A DNA stretch of 45,617 nt, from NCBI GenBank assembly GCA_947165425.1, contig CAMVAJ010000013.1, forward strand, positions 1-45,617. The letters are read 5' to 3'. The notes beneath the pieces are model-generated. The model ran no database searches. It had not been told where the DNA came from and was given only the letters and a program-made list of their open reading frames with translations. Below are positions 38,433 through 45,617 of this stretch, piece by piece. The DNA comes from an uncultured Clostridia bacterium. GTDB taxonomy: Bacteria > Bacillota > Clostridia > Christensenellales > Aristaeellaceae. Position 1 is the stretch's first letter; each line of letters begins with the position of its first letter. Both the position numbers and the translations under genes were made by a program.

Positions 38433-39917
38433 ATGCGTCAAAGCGGTATCCTGATGCACATCACCTCTCTCCCGGGAGCGGACGGAATTGGCAGTCTTGG
38501 GCCGGAAGCATACGCTTTCGCGGACTTTCTCTCCGAGAGCGGGATCGGGATCTGGCAGGTGCTGCCTCTCGGCCCCACGGGATACGGTGACTCTCCTTAT
38601 CAGTCCACGAGCGTTTTTGCCGGCAATCCGCTCCTGATCTCGATCGACAAGCTGATCGAGGACGGTTTTCTGTCCCCCCACGAGGAGGATCGGTATGTGC
38701 CGGAGAACCCGGAGCAGGTCGACTTCGGCGCGGTGCGCAGCCATAAAGAGATGATCCTGTGGGACAGCTTCTGCAGATCAGAGAATGCCCTGAAAAGTGA
38801 GCTGCGCGCTTTTGAGAAGGAAAATCCATGGGTTCGCGATTTCGCGATCTTTACCGCGGCGAAAGCGCACTTCGGCTATGTCATGTGGTCTAAATGGCCG
38901 GATCAGGGCCTGCGGAAACGGAAGGCCGATGCCCTTAAACGGATCGGCATCGAGCTGAGCGAGGAGATCCGCTTCCATATCTGGTGCCAGTACATGTTCA
39001 AGCGCCAATGGATGTCGTTGAAAAAATACTGCAACGAGCGTGGCATCCTCATGATGGGGGATATGCCGATCTATGTCGCGGAAGACAGCGCGGATACCTG
39101 GACCCAGCCAAAGGTGTTCCAGCTGAACCGCGAGGGCATTCCGAAGCGTATCGCCGGCGTTCCGCCGGATTATTTCAGCGCGGACGGCCAGCTGTGGGGC
39201 AATCCGCTCTACCGCTGGACCCGGCTGCGCCTTCACGGCTATGACTGGTGGGTCAAGCGGATGGCGCACATGGCTGAGATGTTTGACATCGTTCGCATCG
39301 ACCACTTTATCGGCTTCGCGAACTATTATTCGGTGGCCCACGGGGCGCCCAACGCCCGCAACGGCAAGTGGGTCATCGGCCCGGGGCGGCATCTCTTTGA
39401 CAAGCTGAATCAAAAGCTGCCCGGCCTGACCATTGTCGCGGAGGATTTGGGCGAAGTCAACGATCGGGTTCGCGCGCTGATGGCCTATACGGGCTATCCG
39501 GGCATGAAGGTTCTGACCTTCGCGTTCGGCGGCAGCGAGGACAATATGCACCTGCCGCAGAACATTCCGGAAAACACCGCCTATTATACCGGCACGCACG
39601 ACAACAACACGGCGCTGGGCTGGGCGATGGCGGCCTCCGACGAGGAGCTCGCTTTTGCGAAGAAGAAAATCGGCTTCGCCAAGCGTGAGGACGCGCCGTG
39701 GGCGCTGATCCGCGCGCTGTTTGAGAGCAAGGCGCGCTATGCCATGGTGCCGATGCAGGACCTGCTGGAGCTGCCCGCTTGGGCGACGATGAATCATCCC
39801 GGCATTTTGGGCGGCAACTGGCAATGGCGCATGAAGCCCGGCGCGGCGACCCATGAGATCGCAGCCCGGCTGAAGGATTTGAATGAGAAGTCAAACAGGA
39901 GGAATCTCGCCGAATGA
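38433..39917 (+). CDS. malQ: 4-alpha-glucanotransferase (amylomaltase)
   Basis: A 494-residue GH77 enzyme that rearranges maltodextrins by moving alpha-1,4-glucan segments. Family motifs are intact: MHITSLPGADGIGSLG near the start, the nucleophile aspartate in VRIDHFIGFANYY, the acid/base glutamate in IVAEDLGEV, and GTHDNNTALGW with the third carboxylate. Length is typical. Its stop overlaps the start of glgP by 4 bp (ATGA). Together they convert imported maltodextrins to glucose 1-phosphate and glucose. Confidence 0.96.
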   Translation: MRQSGILMHITSLPGADGIGSLGPEAYAFADFLSESGIGIWQVLPLGPTGYGDSPYQSTSVFAGNPLLISIDKLIEDGFLSPHEEDRYVPENPEQVDFGAVRSHKEMILWDSFCRSENALKSELRAFEKENPWVRDFAIFTAAKAHFGYVMWSKWPDQGLRKRKADALKRIGIELSEEIRFHIWCQYMFKRQWMSLKKYCNERGILMMGDMPIYVAEDSADTWTQPKVFQLNREGIPKRIAGVPPDYFSADGQLWGNPLYRWTRLRLHGYDWWVKRMAHMAEMFDIVRIDHFIGFANYYSVAHGAPNARNGKWVIGPGRHLFDKLNQKLPGLTIVAEDLGEVNDRVRALMAYTGYPGMKVLTFAFGGSEDNMHLPQNIPENTAYYTGTHDNNTALGWAMAASDEELAFAKKKIGFAKREDAPWALIRALFESKARYAMVPMQDLLELPAWATMNHPGILGGNWQWRMKPGAATHEIAARLKDLNEKSNRRNLAE

Positions 39918-42256
39918 CAGCGCAAATCAATTGGTTGGATCGGATTACGGACTGTCTGCATACGCTTTTCCATGTCGAGCTCGAGCAGGCAAGCAGCGTC
40001 CAGCTGCACGAGGCGGTGGCCCGGACAGCCATGGAAATTCTGGCGCCGACCTGGCTTTCAAAGGAGAGAGCCCGGGAGGGCGGACGGCAGGCCTACTATC
40101 TCTCGGCAGAATACCTCACCGGCAGACTGGTTTATAATAACCTCTTTTGCATGGGCGCGCTGGAAACGCTGCGCGAGCAACTGGCGGAGAAGGGCGTCGA
40201 TCTCGCGTGCATGGAGGACGTGGAGGATGCGGCGCTCGGAAACGGCGGTCTCGGACGTCTGGCAGCCTGCTTTCTTGACAGCGCGGTGACCCACGATGTC
40301 CCGCTGACGGGTTACGGCCTGCGCTATCGGTACGGCCTTTTTAAGCAGTCTTTCGAGCATCATTGCCAGAAGGAGGAGCCGGATGACTGGACCCACTGGG
40401 GCGATCCGTGGTCTCTGCGGCGCGCGGATGAAGCGGTGCTGGTGCGGATGCGGACGGGCGACGTGCTGGCGATTCCCTACGACATGCCAATCGTGGGCTA
40501 CGGCGCTAAAAACGTTGGCACGCTGAGGCTGTGGCAATGCGAGAGCCCGCACGAAATCGACATCGATGCCTTCAACCGGCAGGAATATGCGCGCGCCTCC
40601 GCGGACAAGAACCGCGCGGAGGACATCACCAAGTTCCTCTATCCCAATGACAACCGTCTGGAAGGACAGCGGCTCCGCGTCAAGCAGCAGTATGTCCTGG
40701 TCTCGGCATCCATACAGGATATGCTCCGCCGCTACCGCGCAAGGCATGGCGCCGACAATCGCTTTTTCGCGGCGGAGCACGCGGTTCAGTTAAATGACAC
40801 CCATCCCGTGATGGCGATCCCCGAGCTGATCCGTCTGCTGATGCAGGACGGCGCAGCCTTTGAAGAAGCGTTTGCGATCGCGCGGGAGGTCTTCTCCTAC
40901 ACGAACCATACCGTCATGCAGGAAGCGCTGGAAAAGTGGGATCTCAAGCTGCTCGCCTCGGTCGCGCCTGAGATCGTGTCCGTGATCCGGCTGATTGACC
41001 GCCATTTCCGGAACGAGATGGCTGCGCGTCATCAGGAGGTTCTGCCAACCCGCTGCGTCATTGAGGGGAACCGCGTCCATATGGCCCAGCTCGCGGTCTA
41101 TGCCACGCATACCACCAACGGCGTGGCCGCGCTGCACTCGGAGATCCTGAAGCGAGAGCTGTTTGCGGATTGGTATGCGATCTGGCCCGAACGGTTTCAG
41201 AACAAGACCAACGGCATCACACAACGGCGTTGGCTCGGCCTGTGCAATCCCGAATTCAGCGCGTTGCTGAAACGCTGGGGCGCGGAATCCTTCATGACGG
41301 AGCTCGACGATCTGGAGAAGCTGAAATCGGCTGTGAACGAGCGCATGGTCTCCGAATTCAGAGCGGTAAAGCGGATCAAGAAAGAGCAGCTCGTCAGCGC
41401 GATCACGCGGGCGACCGGGATTGAGCTGAGCGCCGATATGCTCTTTGACGTTCAGATCAAGCGTCTGCACGAGTATAAGCGCCAGCTGATGAACGCGTTT
41501 TCCATCATGGCTATCTATTTCCAGCTCAAGGATGGAACGCTGAAGGATTTCACCCCGACTGCCTTTATCTTCGGCGCGAAGGCCGCCGCCGGTTATGCCC
41601 GCGCAAAGGCGATTATCCGCTATATCAATCAAATCGCGGATCTGGTCAATGGGGATCCCCAAACGAATCAGCTGCTGCGCGTCGTATTTGTGCCGAACTA
41701 CAACTGTTCCTGGGCGGAGAAGATCATTCCGGCGGCGGATGTCAGCGAGCAGATTTCGCCCGCCGGAACAGAGGCCAGCGGAACGGGCAACATGAAGCTG
41801 ATGCTCAACGGCGCGGTCACGCTGGGCACATTTGACGGCGCGAATATCGAGATTGTCGAGGAGGCCGGACGGGAAAACAATTATATTTTCGGCTCGACCG
41901 TTGAGGAGCTCGCGTCCATCAAGGCCGATTATAATCCGAGAAAAATCTATCAAAACGGCGGCCTTATCGCCCGCGTCCTGGATACGCTCGTGGATGGCAC
42001 GTTTGAAGATCCGGACGGCGGCCTGCGTGAATTGTATGCTTCCATCCTCGCGGGCGCGACTTGGCATAAGCCCGACCATTACTTTATCCTGCAGGATTTC
42101 CCGTCCTATCTGGAAGCCAAGCTGCGCGCCAATCGTGATTACGCGGCAGAGCCAGAGGCCTTTGCCAAAAAGTGCTTAGTCAACGCGCTGTCGGCAGGGA
42201 AGTTCTCCTCGGACCGAACGATCCTGGAATATGCGAGGGATATCTGGCGCGTATAA
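39914..42256 (+). CDS. glgP: Glycogen / maltodextrin phosphorylase
   Basis: A 780-residue GT35 phosphorylase that releases glucose 1-phosphate from alpha-glucans with pyridoxal phosphate. The N-terminal part has YLSAEYLTGRLVYNNL and ALGNGGLGRLAACFLDS. The catalytic core has QLNDTHPVMAIPELIRLL, NKTNGITQRRWL and QIKRLHEYKRQLMNAF. The cofactor lysine lies in TEASGTGNMKLMLNG. Length is about 30-50 residues shorter than the E. coli enzymes, within the range seen in Bacillota. It is coupled to malQ and follows the VanW gene cluster; its role is to use glycogen or imported maltodextrin. Confidence 0.96.
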   Translation: MTAQINWLDRITDCLHTLFHVELEQASSVQLHEAVARTAMEILAPTWLSKERAREGGRQAYYLSAEYLTGRLVYNNLFCMGALETLREQLAEKGVDLACMEDVEDAALGNGGLGRLAACFLDSAVTHDVPLTGYGLRYRYGLFKQSFEHHCQKEEPDDWTHWGDPWSLRRADEAVLVRMRTGDVLAIPYDMPIVGYGAKNVGTLRLWQCESPHEIDIDAFNRQEYARASADKNRAEDITKFLYPNDNRLEGQRLRVKQQYVLVSASIQDMLRRYRARHGADNRFFAAEHAVQLNDTHPVMAIPELIRLLMQDGAAFEEAFAIAREVFSYTNHTVMQEALEKWDLKLLASVAPEIVSVIRLIDRHFRNEMAARHQEVLPTRCVIEGNRVHMAQLAVYATHTTNGVAALHSEILKRELFADWYAIWPERFQNKTNGITQRRWLGLCNPEFSALLKRWGAESFMTELDDLEKLKSAVNERMVSEFRAVKRIKKEQLVSAITRATGIELSADMLFDVQIKRLHEYKRQLMNAFSIMAIYFQLKDGTLKDFTPTAFIFGAKAAAGYARAKAIIRYINQIADLVNGDPQTNQLLRVVFVPNYNCSWAEKIIPAADVSEQISPAGTEASGTGNMKLMLNGAVTLGTFDGANIEIVEEAGRENNYIFGSTVEELASIKADYNPRKIYQNGGLIARVLDTLVDGTFEDPDGGLRELYASILAGATWHKPDHYFILQDFPSYLEAKLRANRDYAAEPEAFAKKCLVNALSAGKFSSDRTILEYARDIWRV

Positions 42257-42296
42257 GCTCCTTCTGTTTTGTACATGCTTTTATCCGCTTTGTATC

Positions 42297-42325
42297 TTGC
42301 CTCTGAAAAGCAAAATGGATATATT
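42297..42325 (+). promoter_or_regulatory. Promoter of cca (and possibly kduI-kduD)
   Basis: TTGCCT (42297-42302) and TATATT (42320-42325) are 17 bp apart, only 14 bp ahead of the cca start codon, so the mRNA leader would be very short. No terminator is visible between glgP and cca. Confidence 0.45.
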
Positions 42326-42339
42326 GAGTCATAGGAATC

Positions 42340-43698
42340 ATGATCAGCTTGGTTGATAGAATCGTTTCTCCTCCGGATGACGCGCTGAAGCTGCTGCAGA
42401 TGCTCCACGAGGCCGGGTTCGACGCTTATGTCGTCGGAGGCTGCGTCCGGGACAGTCTGCTTGGAAAGACCCCGAATGATTGGGATATCTGCACATCCGC
42501 CATGCCGGACGAGATGGCGCGGGTTTTCAAAGGACAGCACCTTGTGGAGACCGGTCTCAAGCACGGAACCCTGACGGTTGTGATGAACCATGTTCCGTAT
42601 GAGATCACAACCTATCGCCTGGACGGGGATTATACGGACCACCGGCACCCGGACAAAGTCGTCTTCATCCGCGATCTCCGCGAGGATCTTCGCCGGCGGG
42701 ACTTCACGGTCAACGCCATGGCCTGGTCGCCCAAGACCGGGCTTGTCGACTGCTTTGGCGGGCAGGCGGATCTGGAAAATGGTCTGATTCGCTGCGTTGG
42801 GAATGCCGATGAGCGCTTTGAGGAGGACGCGCTGCGAATCCTGAGAGCGCTGCGCTTTGCGGCAATCTATGGTTTCCGCATCGAAGAGAAGACCGCCGAG
42901 GCGGCCCGGCGGATGGCCTGCACCCTCTCGGAGATCGCAGCCGAGCGGATTCAGGTAGAGCTGACCAAGCTCCTGTGCGGCAAACACGCGGTCGAAATGC
43001 TGCGGGAATTCAGCGACGTCATCACGACCGTCCTTCCCGATCTGAGACCGATGGTTGGATTTGACCAGCGGACGCCCTACCATCGTTGGGACGTATGGGA
43101 ACACAGCATTCGAGCTGTCGGAGCGATCCGGCCGGATCCCGCGCTGAGATGGACCATGCTGCTGCACGACAGCGGCAAGCCTGCCGCGTTTACGATTGAT
43201 GATCAGGGCGTCGGCCATGCGAAGGGACACCAGGTCATCTCTGCGTCCATCGCCGGACAGGTGATGGACGGCCTCCGGATGGATCGCCAGACTCACGACC
43301 GCGTACTGCTTTTAGTGGAAAAGCACGACATTGACATGCGGCCTGAAAAGCAGCTCCTGCTGCGGCAGCTGAACCGGTTCGGGAAAGACCGCGTCTACGA
43401 TCTGATCGAAGTTCACAGAGCGGATCGCCTGGCAAAAGGCACGGTTCCGGAAGATGAGGTTGAGGACTGGGCACTGGACATGCGCAGGGCGCTGGACGAC
43501 CTGCTGGCCAGCATGCCGTGTTTTTCGCTCAAACAGCTGAAGGTCTCCGGAAATGACCTGATGAGCATCGGCTTTCGCCCGGGCAAAGCGATGGGAGAAG
43601 CTTTGAATCGCCTCCTTGAAGCGGTCATCGACGGGGATTGCGCCAATGAAACCGATGCGCTCCTGACTTATGCAAAGACCCTCGCGCATGAGGAATGA
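42340..43698 (+). CDS. cca: CCA-adding tRNA nucleotidyltransferase
   Basis: A 452-residue class II nucleotidyltransferase that adds CCA to tRNA 3' ends. The head domain has the glycine motif VVGGCVRDSLLG and the metal-binding DWD pair in NDWDICTSA. The RRRDFTVNAMAW and EDALRILRALRFAA segments match the family. An HD-type domain follows (WTMLLHDSGKP; HAKGHQVIS). This N-terminal polymerase plus HD layout is common in Clostridia. The tRNA-Val in this window has no encoded CCA, consistent with need for this enzyme. The kduI gene starts 31 bp after it, which suggests readthrough. Confidence 0.95.
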   Translation: MISLVDRIVSPPDDALKLLQMLHEAGFDAYVVGGCVRDSLLGKTPNDWDICTSAMPDEMARVFKGQHLVETGLKHGTLTVVMNHVPYEITTYRLDGDYTDHRHPDKVVFIRDLREDLRRRDFTVNAMAWSPKTGLVDCFGGQADLENGLIRCVGNADERFEEDALRILRALRFAAIYGFRIEEKTAEAARRMACTLSEIAAERIQVELTKLLCGKHAVEMLREFSDVITTVLPDLRPMVGFDQRTPYHRWDVWEHSIRAVGAIRPDPALRWTMLLHDSGKPAAFTIDDQGVGHAKGHQVISASIAGQVMDGLRMDRQTHDRVLLLVEKHDIDMRPEKQLLLRQLNRFGKDRVYDLIEVHRADRLAKGTVPEDEVEDWALDMRRALDDLLASMPCFSLKQLKVSGNDLMSIGFRPGKAMGEALNRLLEAVIDGDCANETDALLTYAKTLAHEE

Positions 43699-43729
43699 TA
43701 TCGATCCAACAAGAAGGAGGAATAACACC

Positions 43730-44560
43730 ATGGAATTACGCACAGCTTCATCTCCCAGGGACGTGAAGCATTATGACACGGCACGCCTTCGCGAAGAGTT
43801 TCTGATCCAGGGGCTTTTCCCGGCCGATGAGGTCAAAATGGTTTACAGCCATATTGACAGGATCATCACGGGCGGAACCATGCCGGTACATCACGCGGTT
43901 GCGCTGACGGCGGGGGACGAGCTCCGCGCGGATTATTTCCTCCAGCGTCGTGAGATGGGAATCATCAATATCGGCGGACCTGGCGTTGTCATCGCGGATG
44001 GGTTCCCCTACGATCTGCGCAGCCGGGACGGCATTTACATCGGGCGAGGCACCGAAAGCGTAACCATGTCGAGCGTGGATCCCGCCAACCCCGCCAAGTT
44101 TTATTTTAACTCCTGCCCTGCGCATAAGACCTATCCGACCGTGCTGATCCGCCCGGAGGATTGCGTCCGCGTGGAGACCGGCAGCCTGGAGCAGTCCAAT
44201 CACCGCACCATCTGCAAGTATATTCTGCCCGGTCAGGTGGAGAGCTGTCAGCTTGTCATGGGCATGACCAGCCTTCAGCCCGGCAGCGTCTGGAACACGA
44301 TGCCCTGCCACACCCATGACCGGCGCATGGAGGTTTATCTGTATTTTGATCTGCCCGAGGATGCGTTTGTCATGCACTTCATGGGCGAGGGCAAAGAGAC
44401 GCGCCATATTGTTATGCGCAACGAGGAGGCGGTCATCAGCCCCTCCTGGAGCATTCACTCCGGCGCTGGCAGCCGTAATTATACCTTTATCTGGGGCATG
44501 TGCGGCGAGAACCAGGATTTCGATGATATGGACGGCATCTCAAACCGCGATCTTCTGTAA
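43730..44560 (+). CDS. kduI: 5-keto-4-deoxyuronate isomerase
   Basis: A 276-residue cupin enzyme that converts 5-keto-4-deoxyuronate (from unsaturated pectin fragments) to 2,5-diketo-3-deoxygluconate. Metal ligands fit the family: the H-x-H and glutamate in MPCHTHDRRMEVYLYFDL and the later histidine in SPSWSIHSGAGSRNYTF. Other family segments are VALTAGDELRADYFLQRREM and NIGGPGVV. The ATG at 43730 has AAGGAGG about ten bases upstream. It precedes kduD by 23 bp, the usual enzyme order of this pathway. Confidence 0.96.
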   Translation: MELRTASSPRDVKHYDTARLREEFLIQGLFPADEVKMVYSHIDRIITGGTMPVHHAVALTAGDELRADYFLQRREMGIINIGGPGVVIADGFPYDLRSRDGIYIGRGTESVTMSSVDPANPAKFYFNSCPAHKTYPTVLIRPEDCVRVETGSLEQSNHRTICKYILPGQVESCQLVMGMTSLQPGSVWNTMPCHTHDRRMEVYLYFDLPEDAFVMHFMGEGKETRHIVMRNEEAVISPSWSIHSGAGSRNYTFIWGMCGENQDFDDMDGISNRDLL

Positions 44561-44583
44561 TCAACAAGCAAGGAGGCATCATC

Positions 44584-45381
44584 ATGAGCAACCAGATCTT
44601 CTCTCTCGAGGGAAAAGTGGCCCTGATCACCGGCGCGTCCTATGGCATCGGCTTTGCGATCGCAACCGCGATGCATGAGGCGGGCGCAACCATCGTCTTC
44701 AACGACATCAAGCAGGAGCTCGTGGACAAGGGCCTTGCCGCCTATGCGGAAAAAGGCATCAAAGCGCACGGCTATGTCTGCGACGTGACCGATGAGGACG
44801 CCGTCAACGCCATGGTCAGCCAGATTGAGCGGGAAGTCGGCGTCATCGATATCCTGGTCAACAACGCCGGCATCATCAAGCGCATTCCGATGACCGAGAT
44901 GACCGCGGCGCAATTCAGACAGGTCATTGACGTCGATCTGAACGCGCCGTTCATTGTCGCCAAGGCCGTGATTCCCTCCATGATTAAAAAAGGCCATGGC
45001 AAGATCATCAACATCTGCTCCATGATGTCTGAGCTGGGCCGTGAGACAGTATCCGCGTACGCGTCGGCCAAGGGCGGCCTGAAAATGCTGACCAAGAACA
45101 TCGCTTCCGAGTATGGCGAATTTAATATCCAGTGCAATGGCATTGGACCCGGCTATATCGCAACGCCGCAGACCGCGCCGCTGCGCGAAAGGCAGCCGGA
45201 TGGCAGCCGTCATCCCTTCGACGCGTTTATCGTCGCCAAGACGCCTGCGGGCCGTTGGGGGAACGCGGAAGACCTGGGCGGACCCGCCGTCTTCCTCGCC
45301 AGCGACGCGTCCAACTTTGTCAATGGCCATATTCTCTATGTGGACGGCGGTATTCTGGCCTATATTGGCAAGCAACCTTAA
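44584..45381 (+). CDS. kduD: 2-dehydro-3-deoxy-D-gluconate 5-dehydrogenase (KduD-type SDR)
   Basis: A 265-residue SDR oxidoreductase. The nucleotide-binding motif is TGASYGIG (17-24), with NNAGI, the catalytic serine in ICSMMSEL and YASAKGG (Tyr-x3-Lys). Family members reduce 2,5-diketo-3-deoxygluconate to 2-keto-3-deoxygluconate (KduD) or act as gluconate 5-dehydrogenase (IdnO/Gno). The sequence alone does not separate these, but the kduI partner directly upstream makes KduD the likely role. GGAGG precedes the ATG. A terminator follows. Confidence 0.92.
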   Translation: MSNQIFSLEGKVALITGASYGIGFAIATAMHEAGATIVFNDIKQELVDKGLAAYAEKGIKAHGYVCDVTDEDAVNAMVSQIEREVGVIDILVNNAGIIKRIPMTEMTAAQFRQVIDVDLNAPFIVAKAVIPSMIKKGHGKIINICSMMSELGRETVSAYASAKGGLKMLTKNIASEYGEFNIQCNGIGPGYIATPQTAPLRERQPDGSRHPFDAFIVAKTPAGRWGNAEDLGGPAVFLASDASNFVNGHILYVDGGILAYIGKQP

Positions 45382-45400
45382 TATTTCATCATTTCTGTAC

Positions 45401-45429
45401 AAAGCCCCGTCCAGCTTGGGCGGGGCTTT
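45401..45429 (+). terminator. Intrinsic terminator after kduD
   Basis: AAAGCCCCGTCC and GGGCGGGGCTTT form a 12-bp stem (one mismatch) with an AGCTT loop, ending in TTT. The flanking A and T runs let it work on either strand. It begins 20 bp after kduD. Confidence 0.85.
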
Positions 45430-45474
45430 GCGCAGGAAAGAATGCTTCGGATTTCAGCAGGAGGAAATGTCACA

Positions 45475-45582
45475 ATGTCATGCACGACGCTTCTGGTCGG
45501 CAAAAAGGCCAGCAATGATGGCTCGACCATGATCTCACGGACCGACGACGGTTTCTTTGACGTTAATACTAATCTCAATTAA
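45475..45582 (+). pseudogene. Start of a C69-family dipeptidase, ending prematurely
   Basis: The first ~26 residues (MSCTTLLVGKKASNDGSTMI, then SRTDDG) match the N-terminus of C69 (PepD-like) dipeptidases, whose catalytic cysteine is Cys 3 here. GGAGG lies about 12 bases upstream. After about 45546 the likeness ends, the sequence turns A+T-rich and a TAA stops the frame after 35 codons; the full enzyme is usually about 460-550 residues. It may be a broken gene, an insertion junction, or an assembly-edge artefact; the window ends 35 bases later, so these cannot be separated. Confidence 0.6.
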
Positions 45583-45617
45583 ATAATTTACATATCCAGT
45601 CGCGTTTTGTAATGCTG

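Overview
The window is about 45.6 kb of G+C-rich, tightly packed DNA. Its gene content points to an anaerobic, monoderm member of the class Clostridia (phylum Bacillota), probably an uncultured gut- or rumen-type fibre degrader. The main pointers are the Rex redox repressor, HemZ-type and PflA-like radical SAM proteins, the rpsF-ssb-rpsR operon, long-form HPF, lipoproteins and signal peptides of Gram-positive type, VanW/G5 wall proteins, and a permuted GH3 enzyme. This is inference from gene content. There is no rRNA, no phage, no complete insertion sequence and no CRISPR array, so the exact family cannot be fixed.

Layout, left to right. 0-2 kb (minus strand): arginine biosynthesis (argC, a GNAT acetyltransferase, and argJ cut by the window edge). 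2-6 kb (minus): a possible single transcript of an SDR oxidoreductase, a membrane acyltransferase, a macro-domain/HTH protein and a VWA protein. 6-10 kb: hpf (minus), then uxaB-uxaA (plus) for galacturonate breakdown. 10-13 kb: a membrane-tethered, domain-permuted GH3 glycosidase. 13-14.5 kb: rpsF-ssb-rpsR. 14.6-18.7 kb: a glycosyltransferase, a metallo-beta-lactamase-fold hydrolase and two radical SAM enzymes. 18.7-22.6 kb (minus): two secreted proteins of unknown role, with rpiB between them. 22.8-23.7 kb: a PPK2 polyphosphate kinase. 23.7-29 kb (minus): a complete maltodextrin-type ABC importer. 29-35.6 kb (minus): a GNAT-mannose-6-phosphate isomerase fusion, then the most striking locus: a nine-domain FMN-binding protein, its ApbE flavin transferase and a NusG-domain-II lipoprotein. 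35.8 kb: tRNA-Val. 36-42 kb (plus): rex, a VanW/G5 wall protein, malQ and glgP. 42-45.4 kb: cca, then kduI-kduD for unsaturated uronates. At the right edge lies the start of a C69 dipeptidase gene that stops abruptly.

How the genes work together. Two carbon themes recur: alpha-glucan use (importer, MalQ, GlgP) and pectin/uronate use (UxaB, UxaA, KduI, KduD). The GH3 enzyme would add oligosaccharide hydrolysis at the membrane.

The best candidate for an unusual system is the NusG-II / ApbE / multi-FMN operon (30.7-35.6 kb). It encodes a membrane-anchored extracytoplasmic protein with nine predicted covalent-FMN sites. The last five domains form a near-identical A-B-A-B-A tandem array with a period of about 351 bp. 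It resembles a surface flavin 'wire', but no Rnf, Nqr or Eet partner genes are visible beside it.
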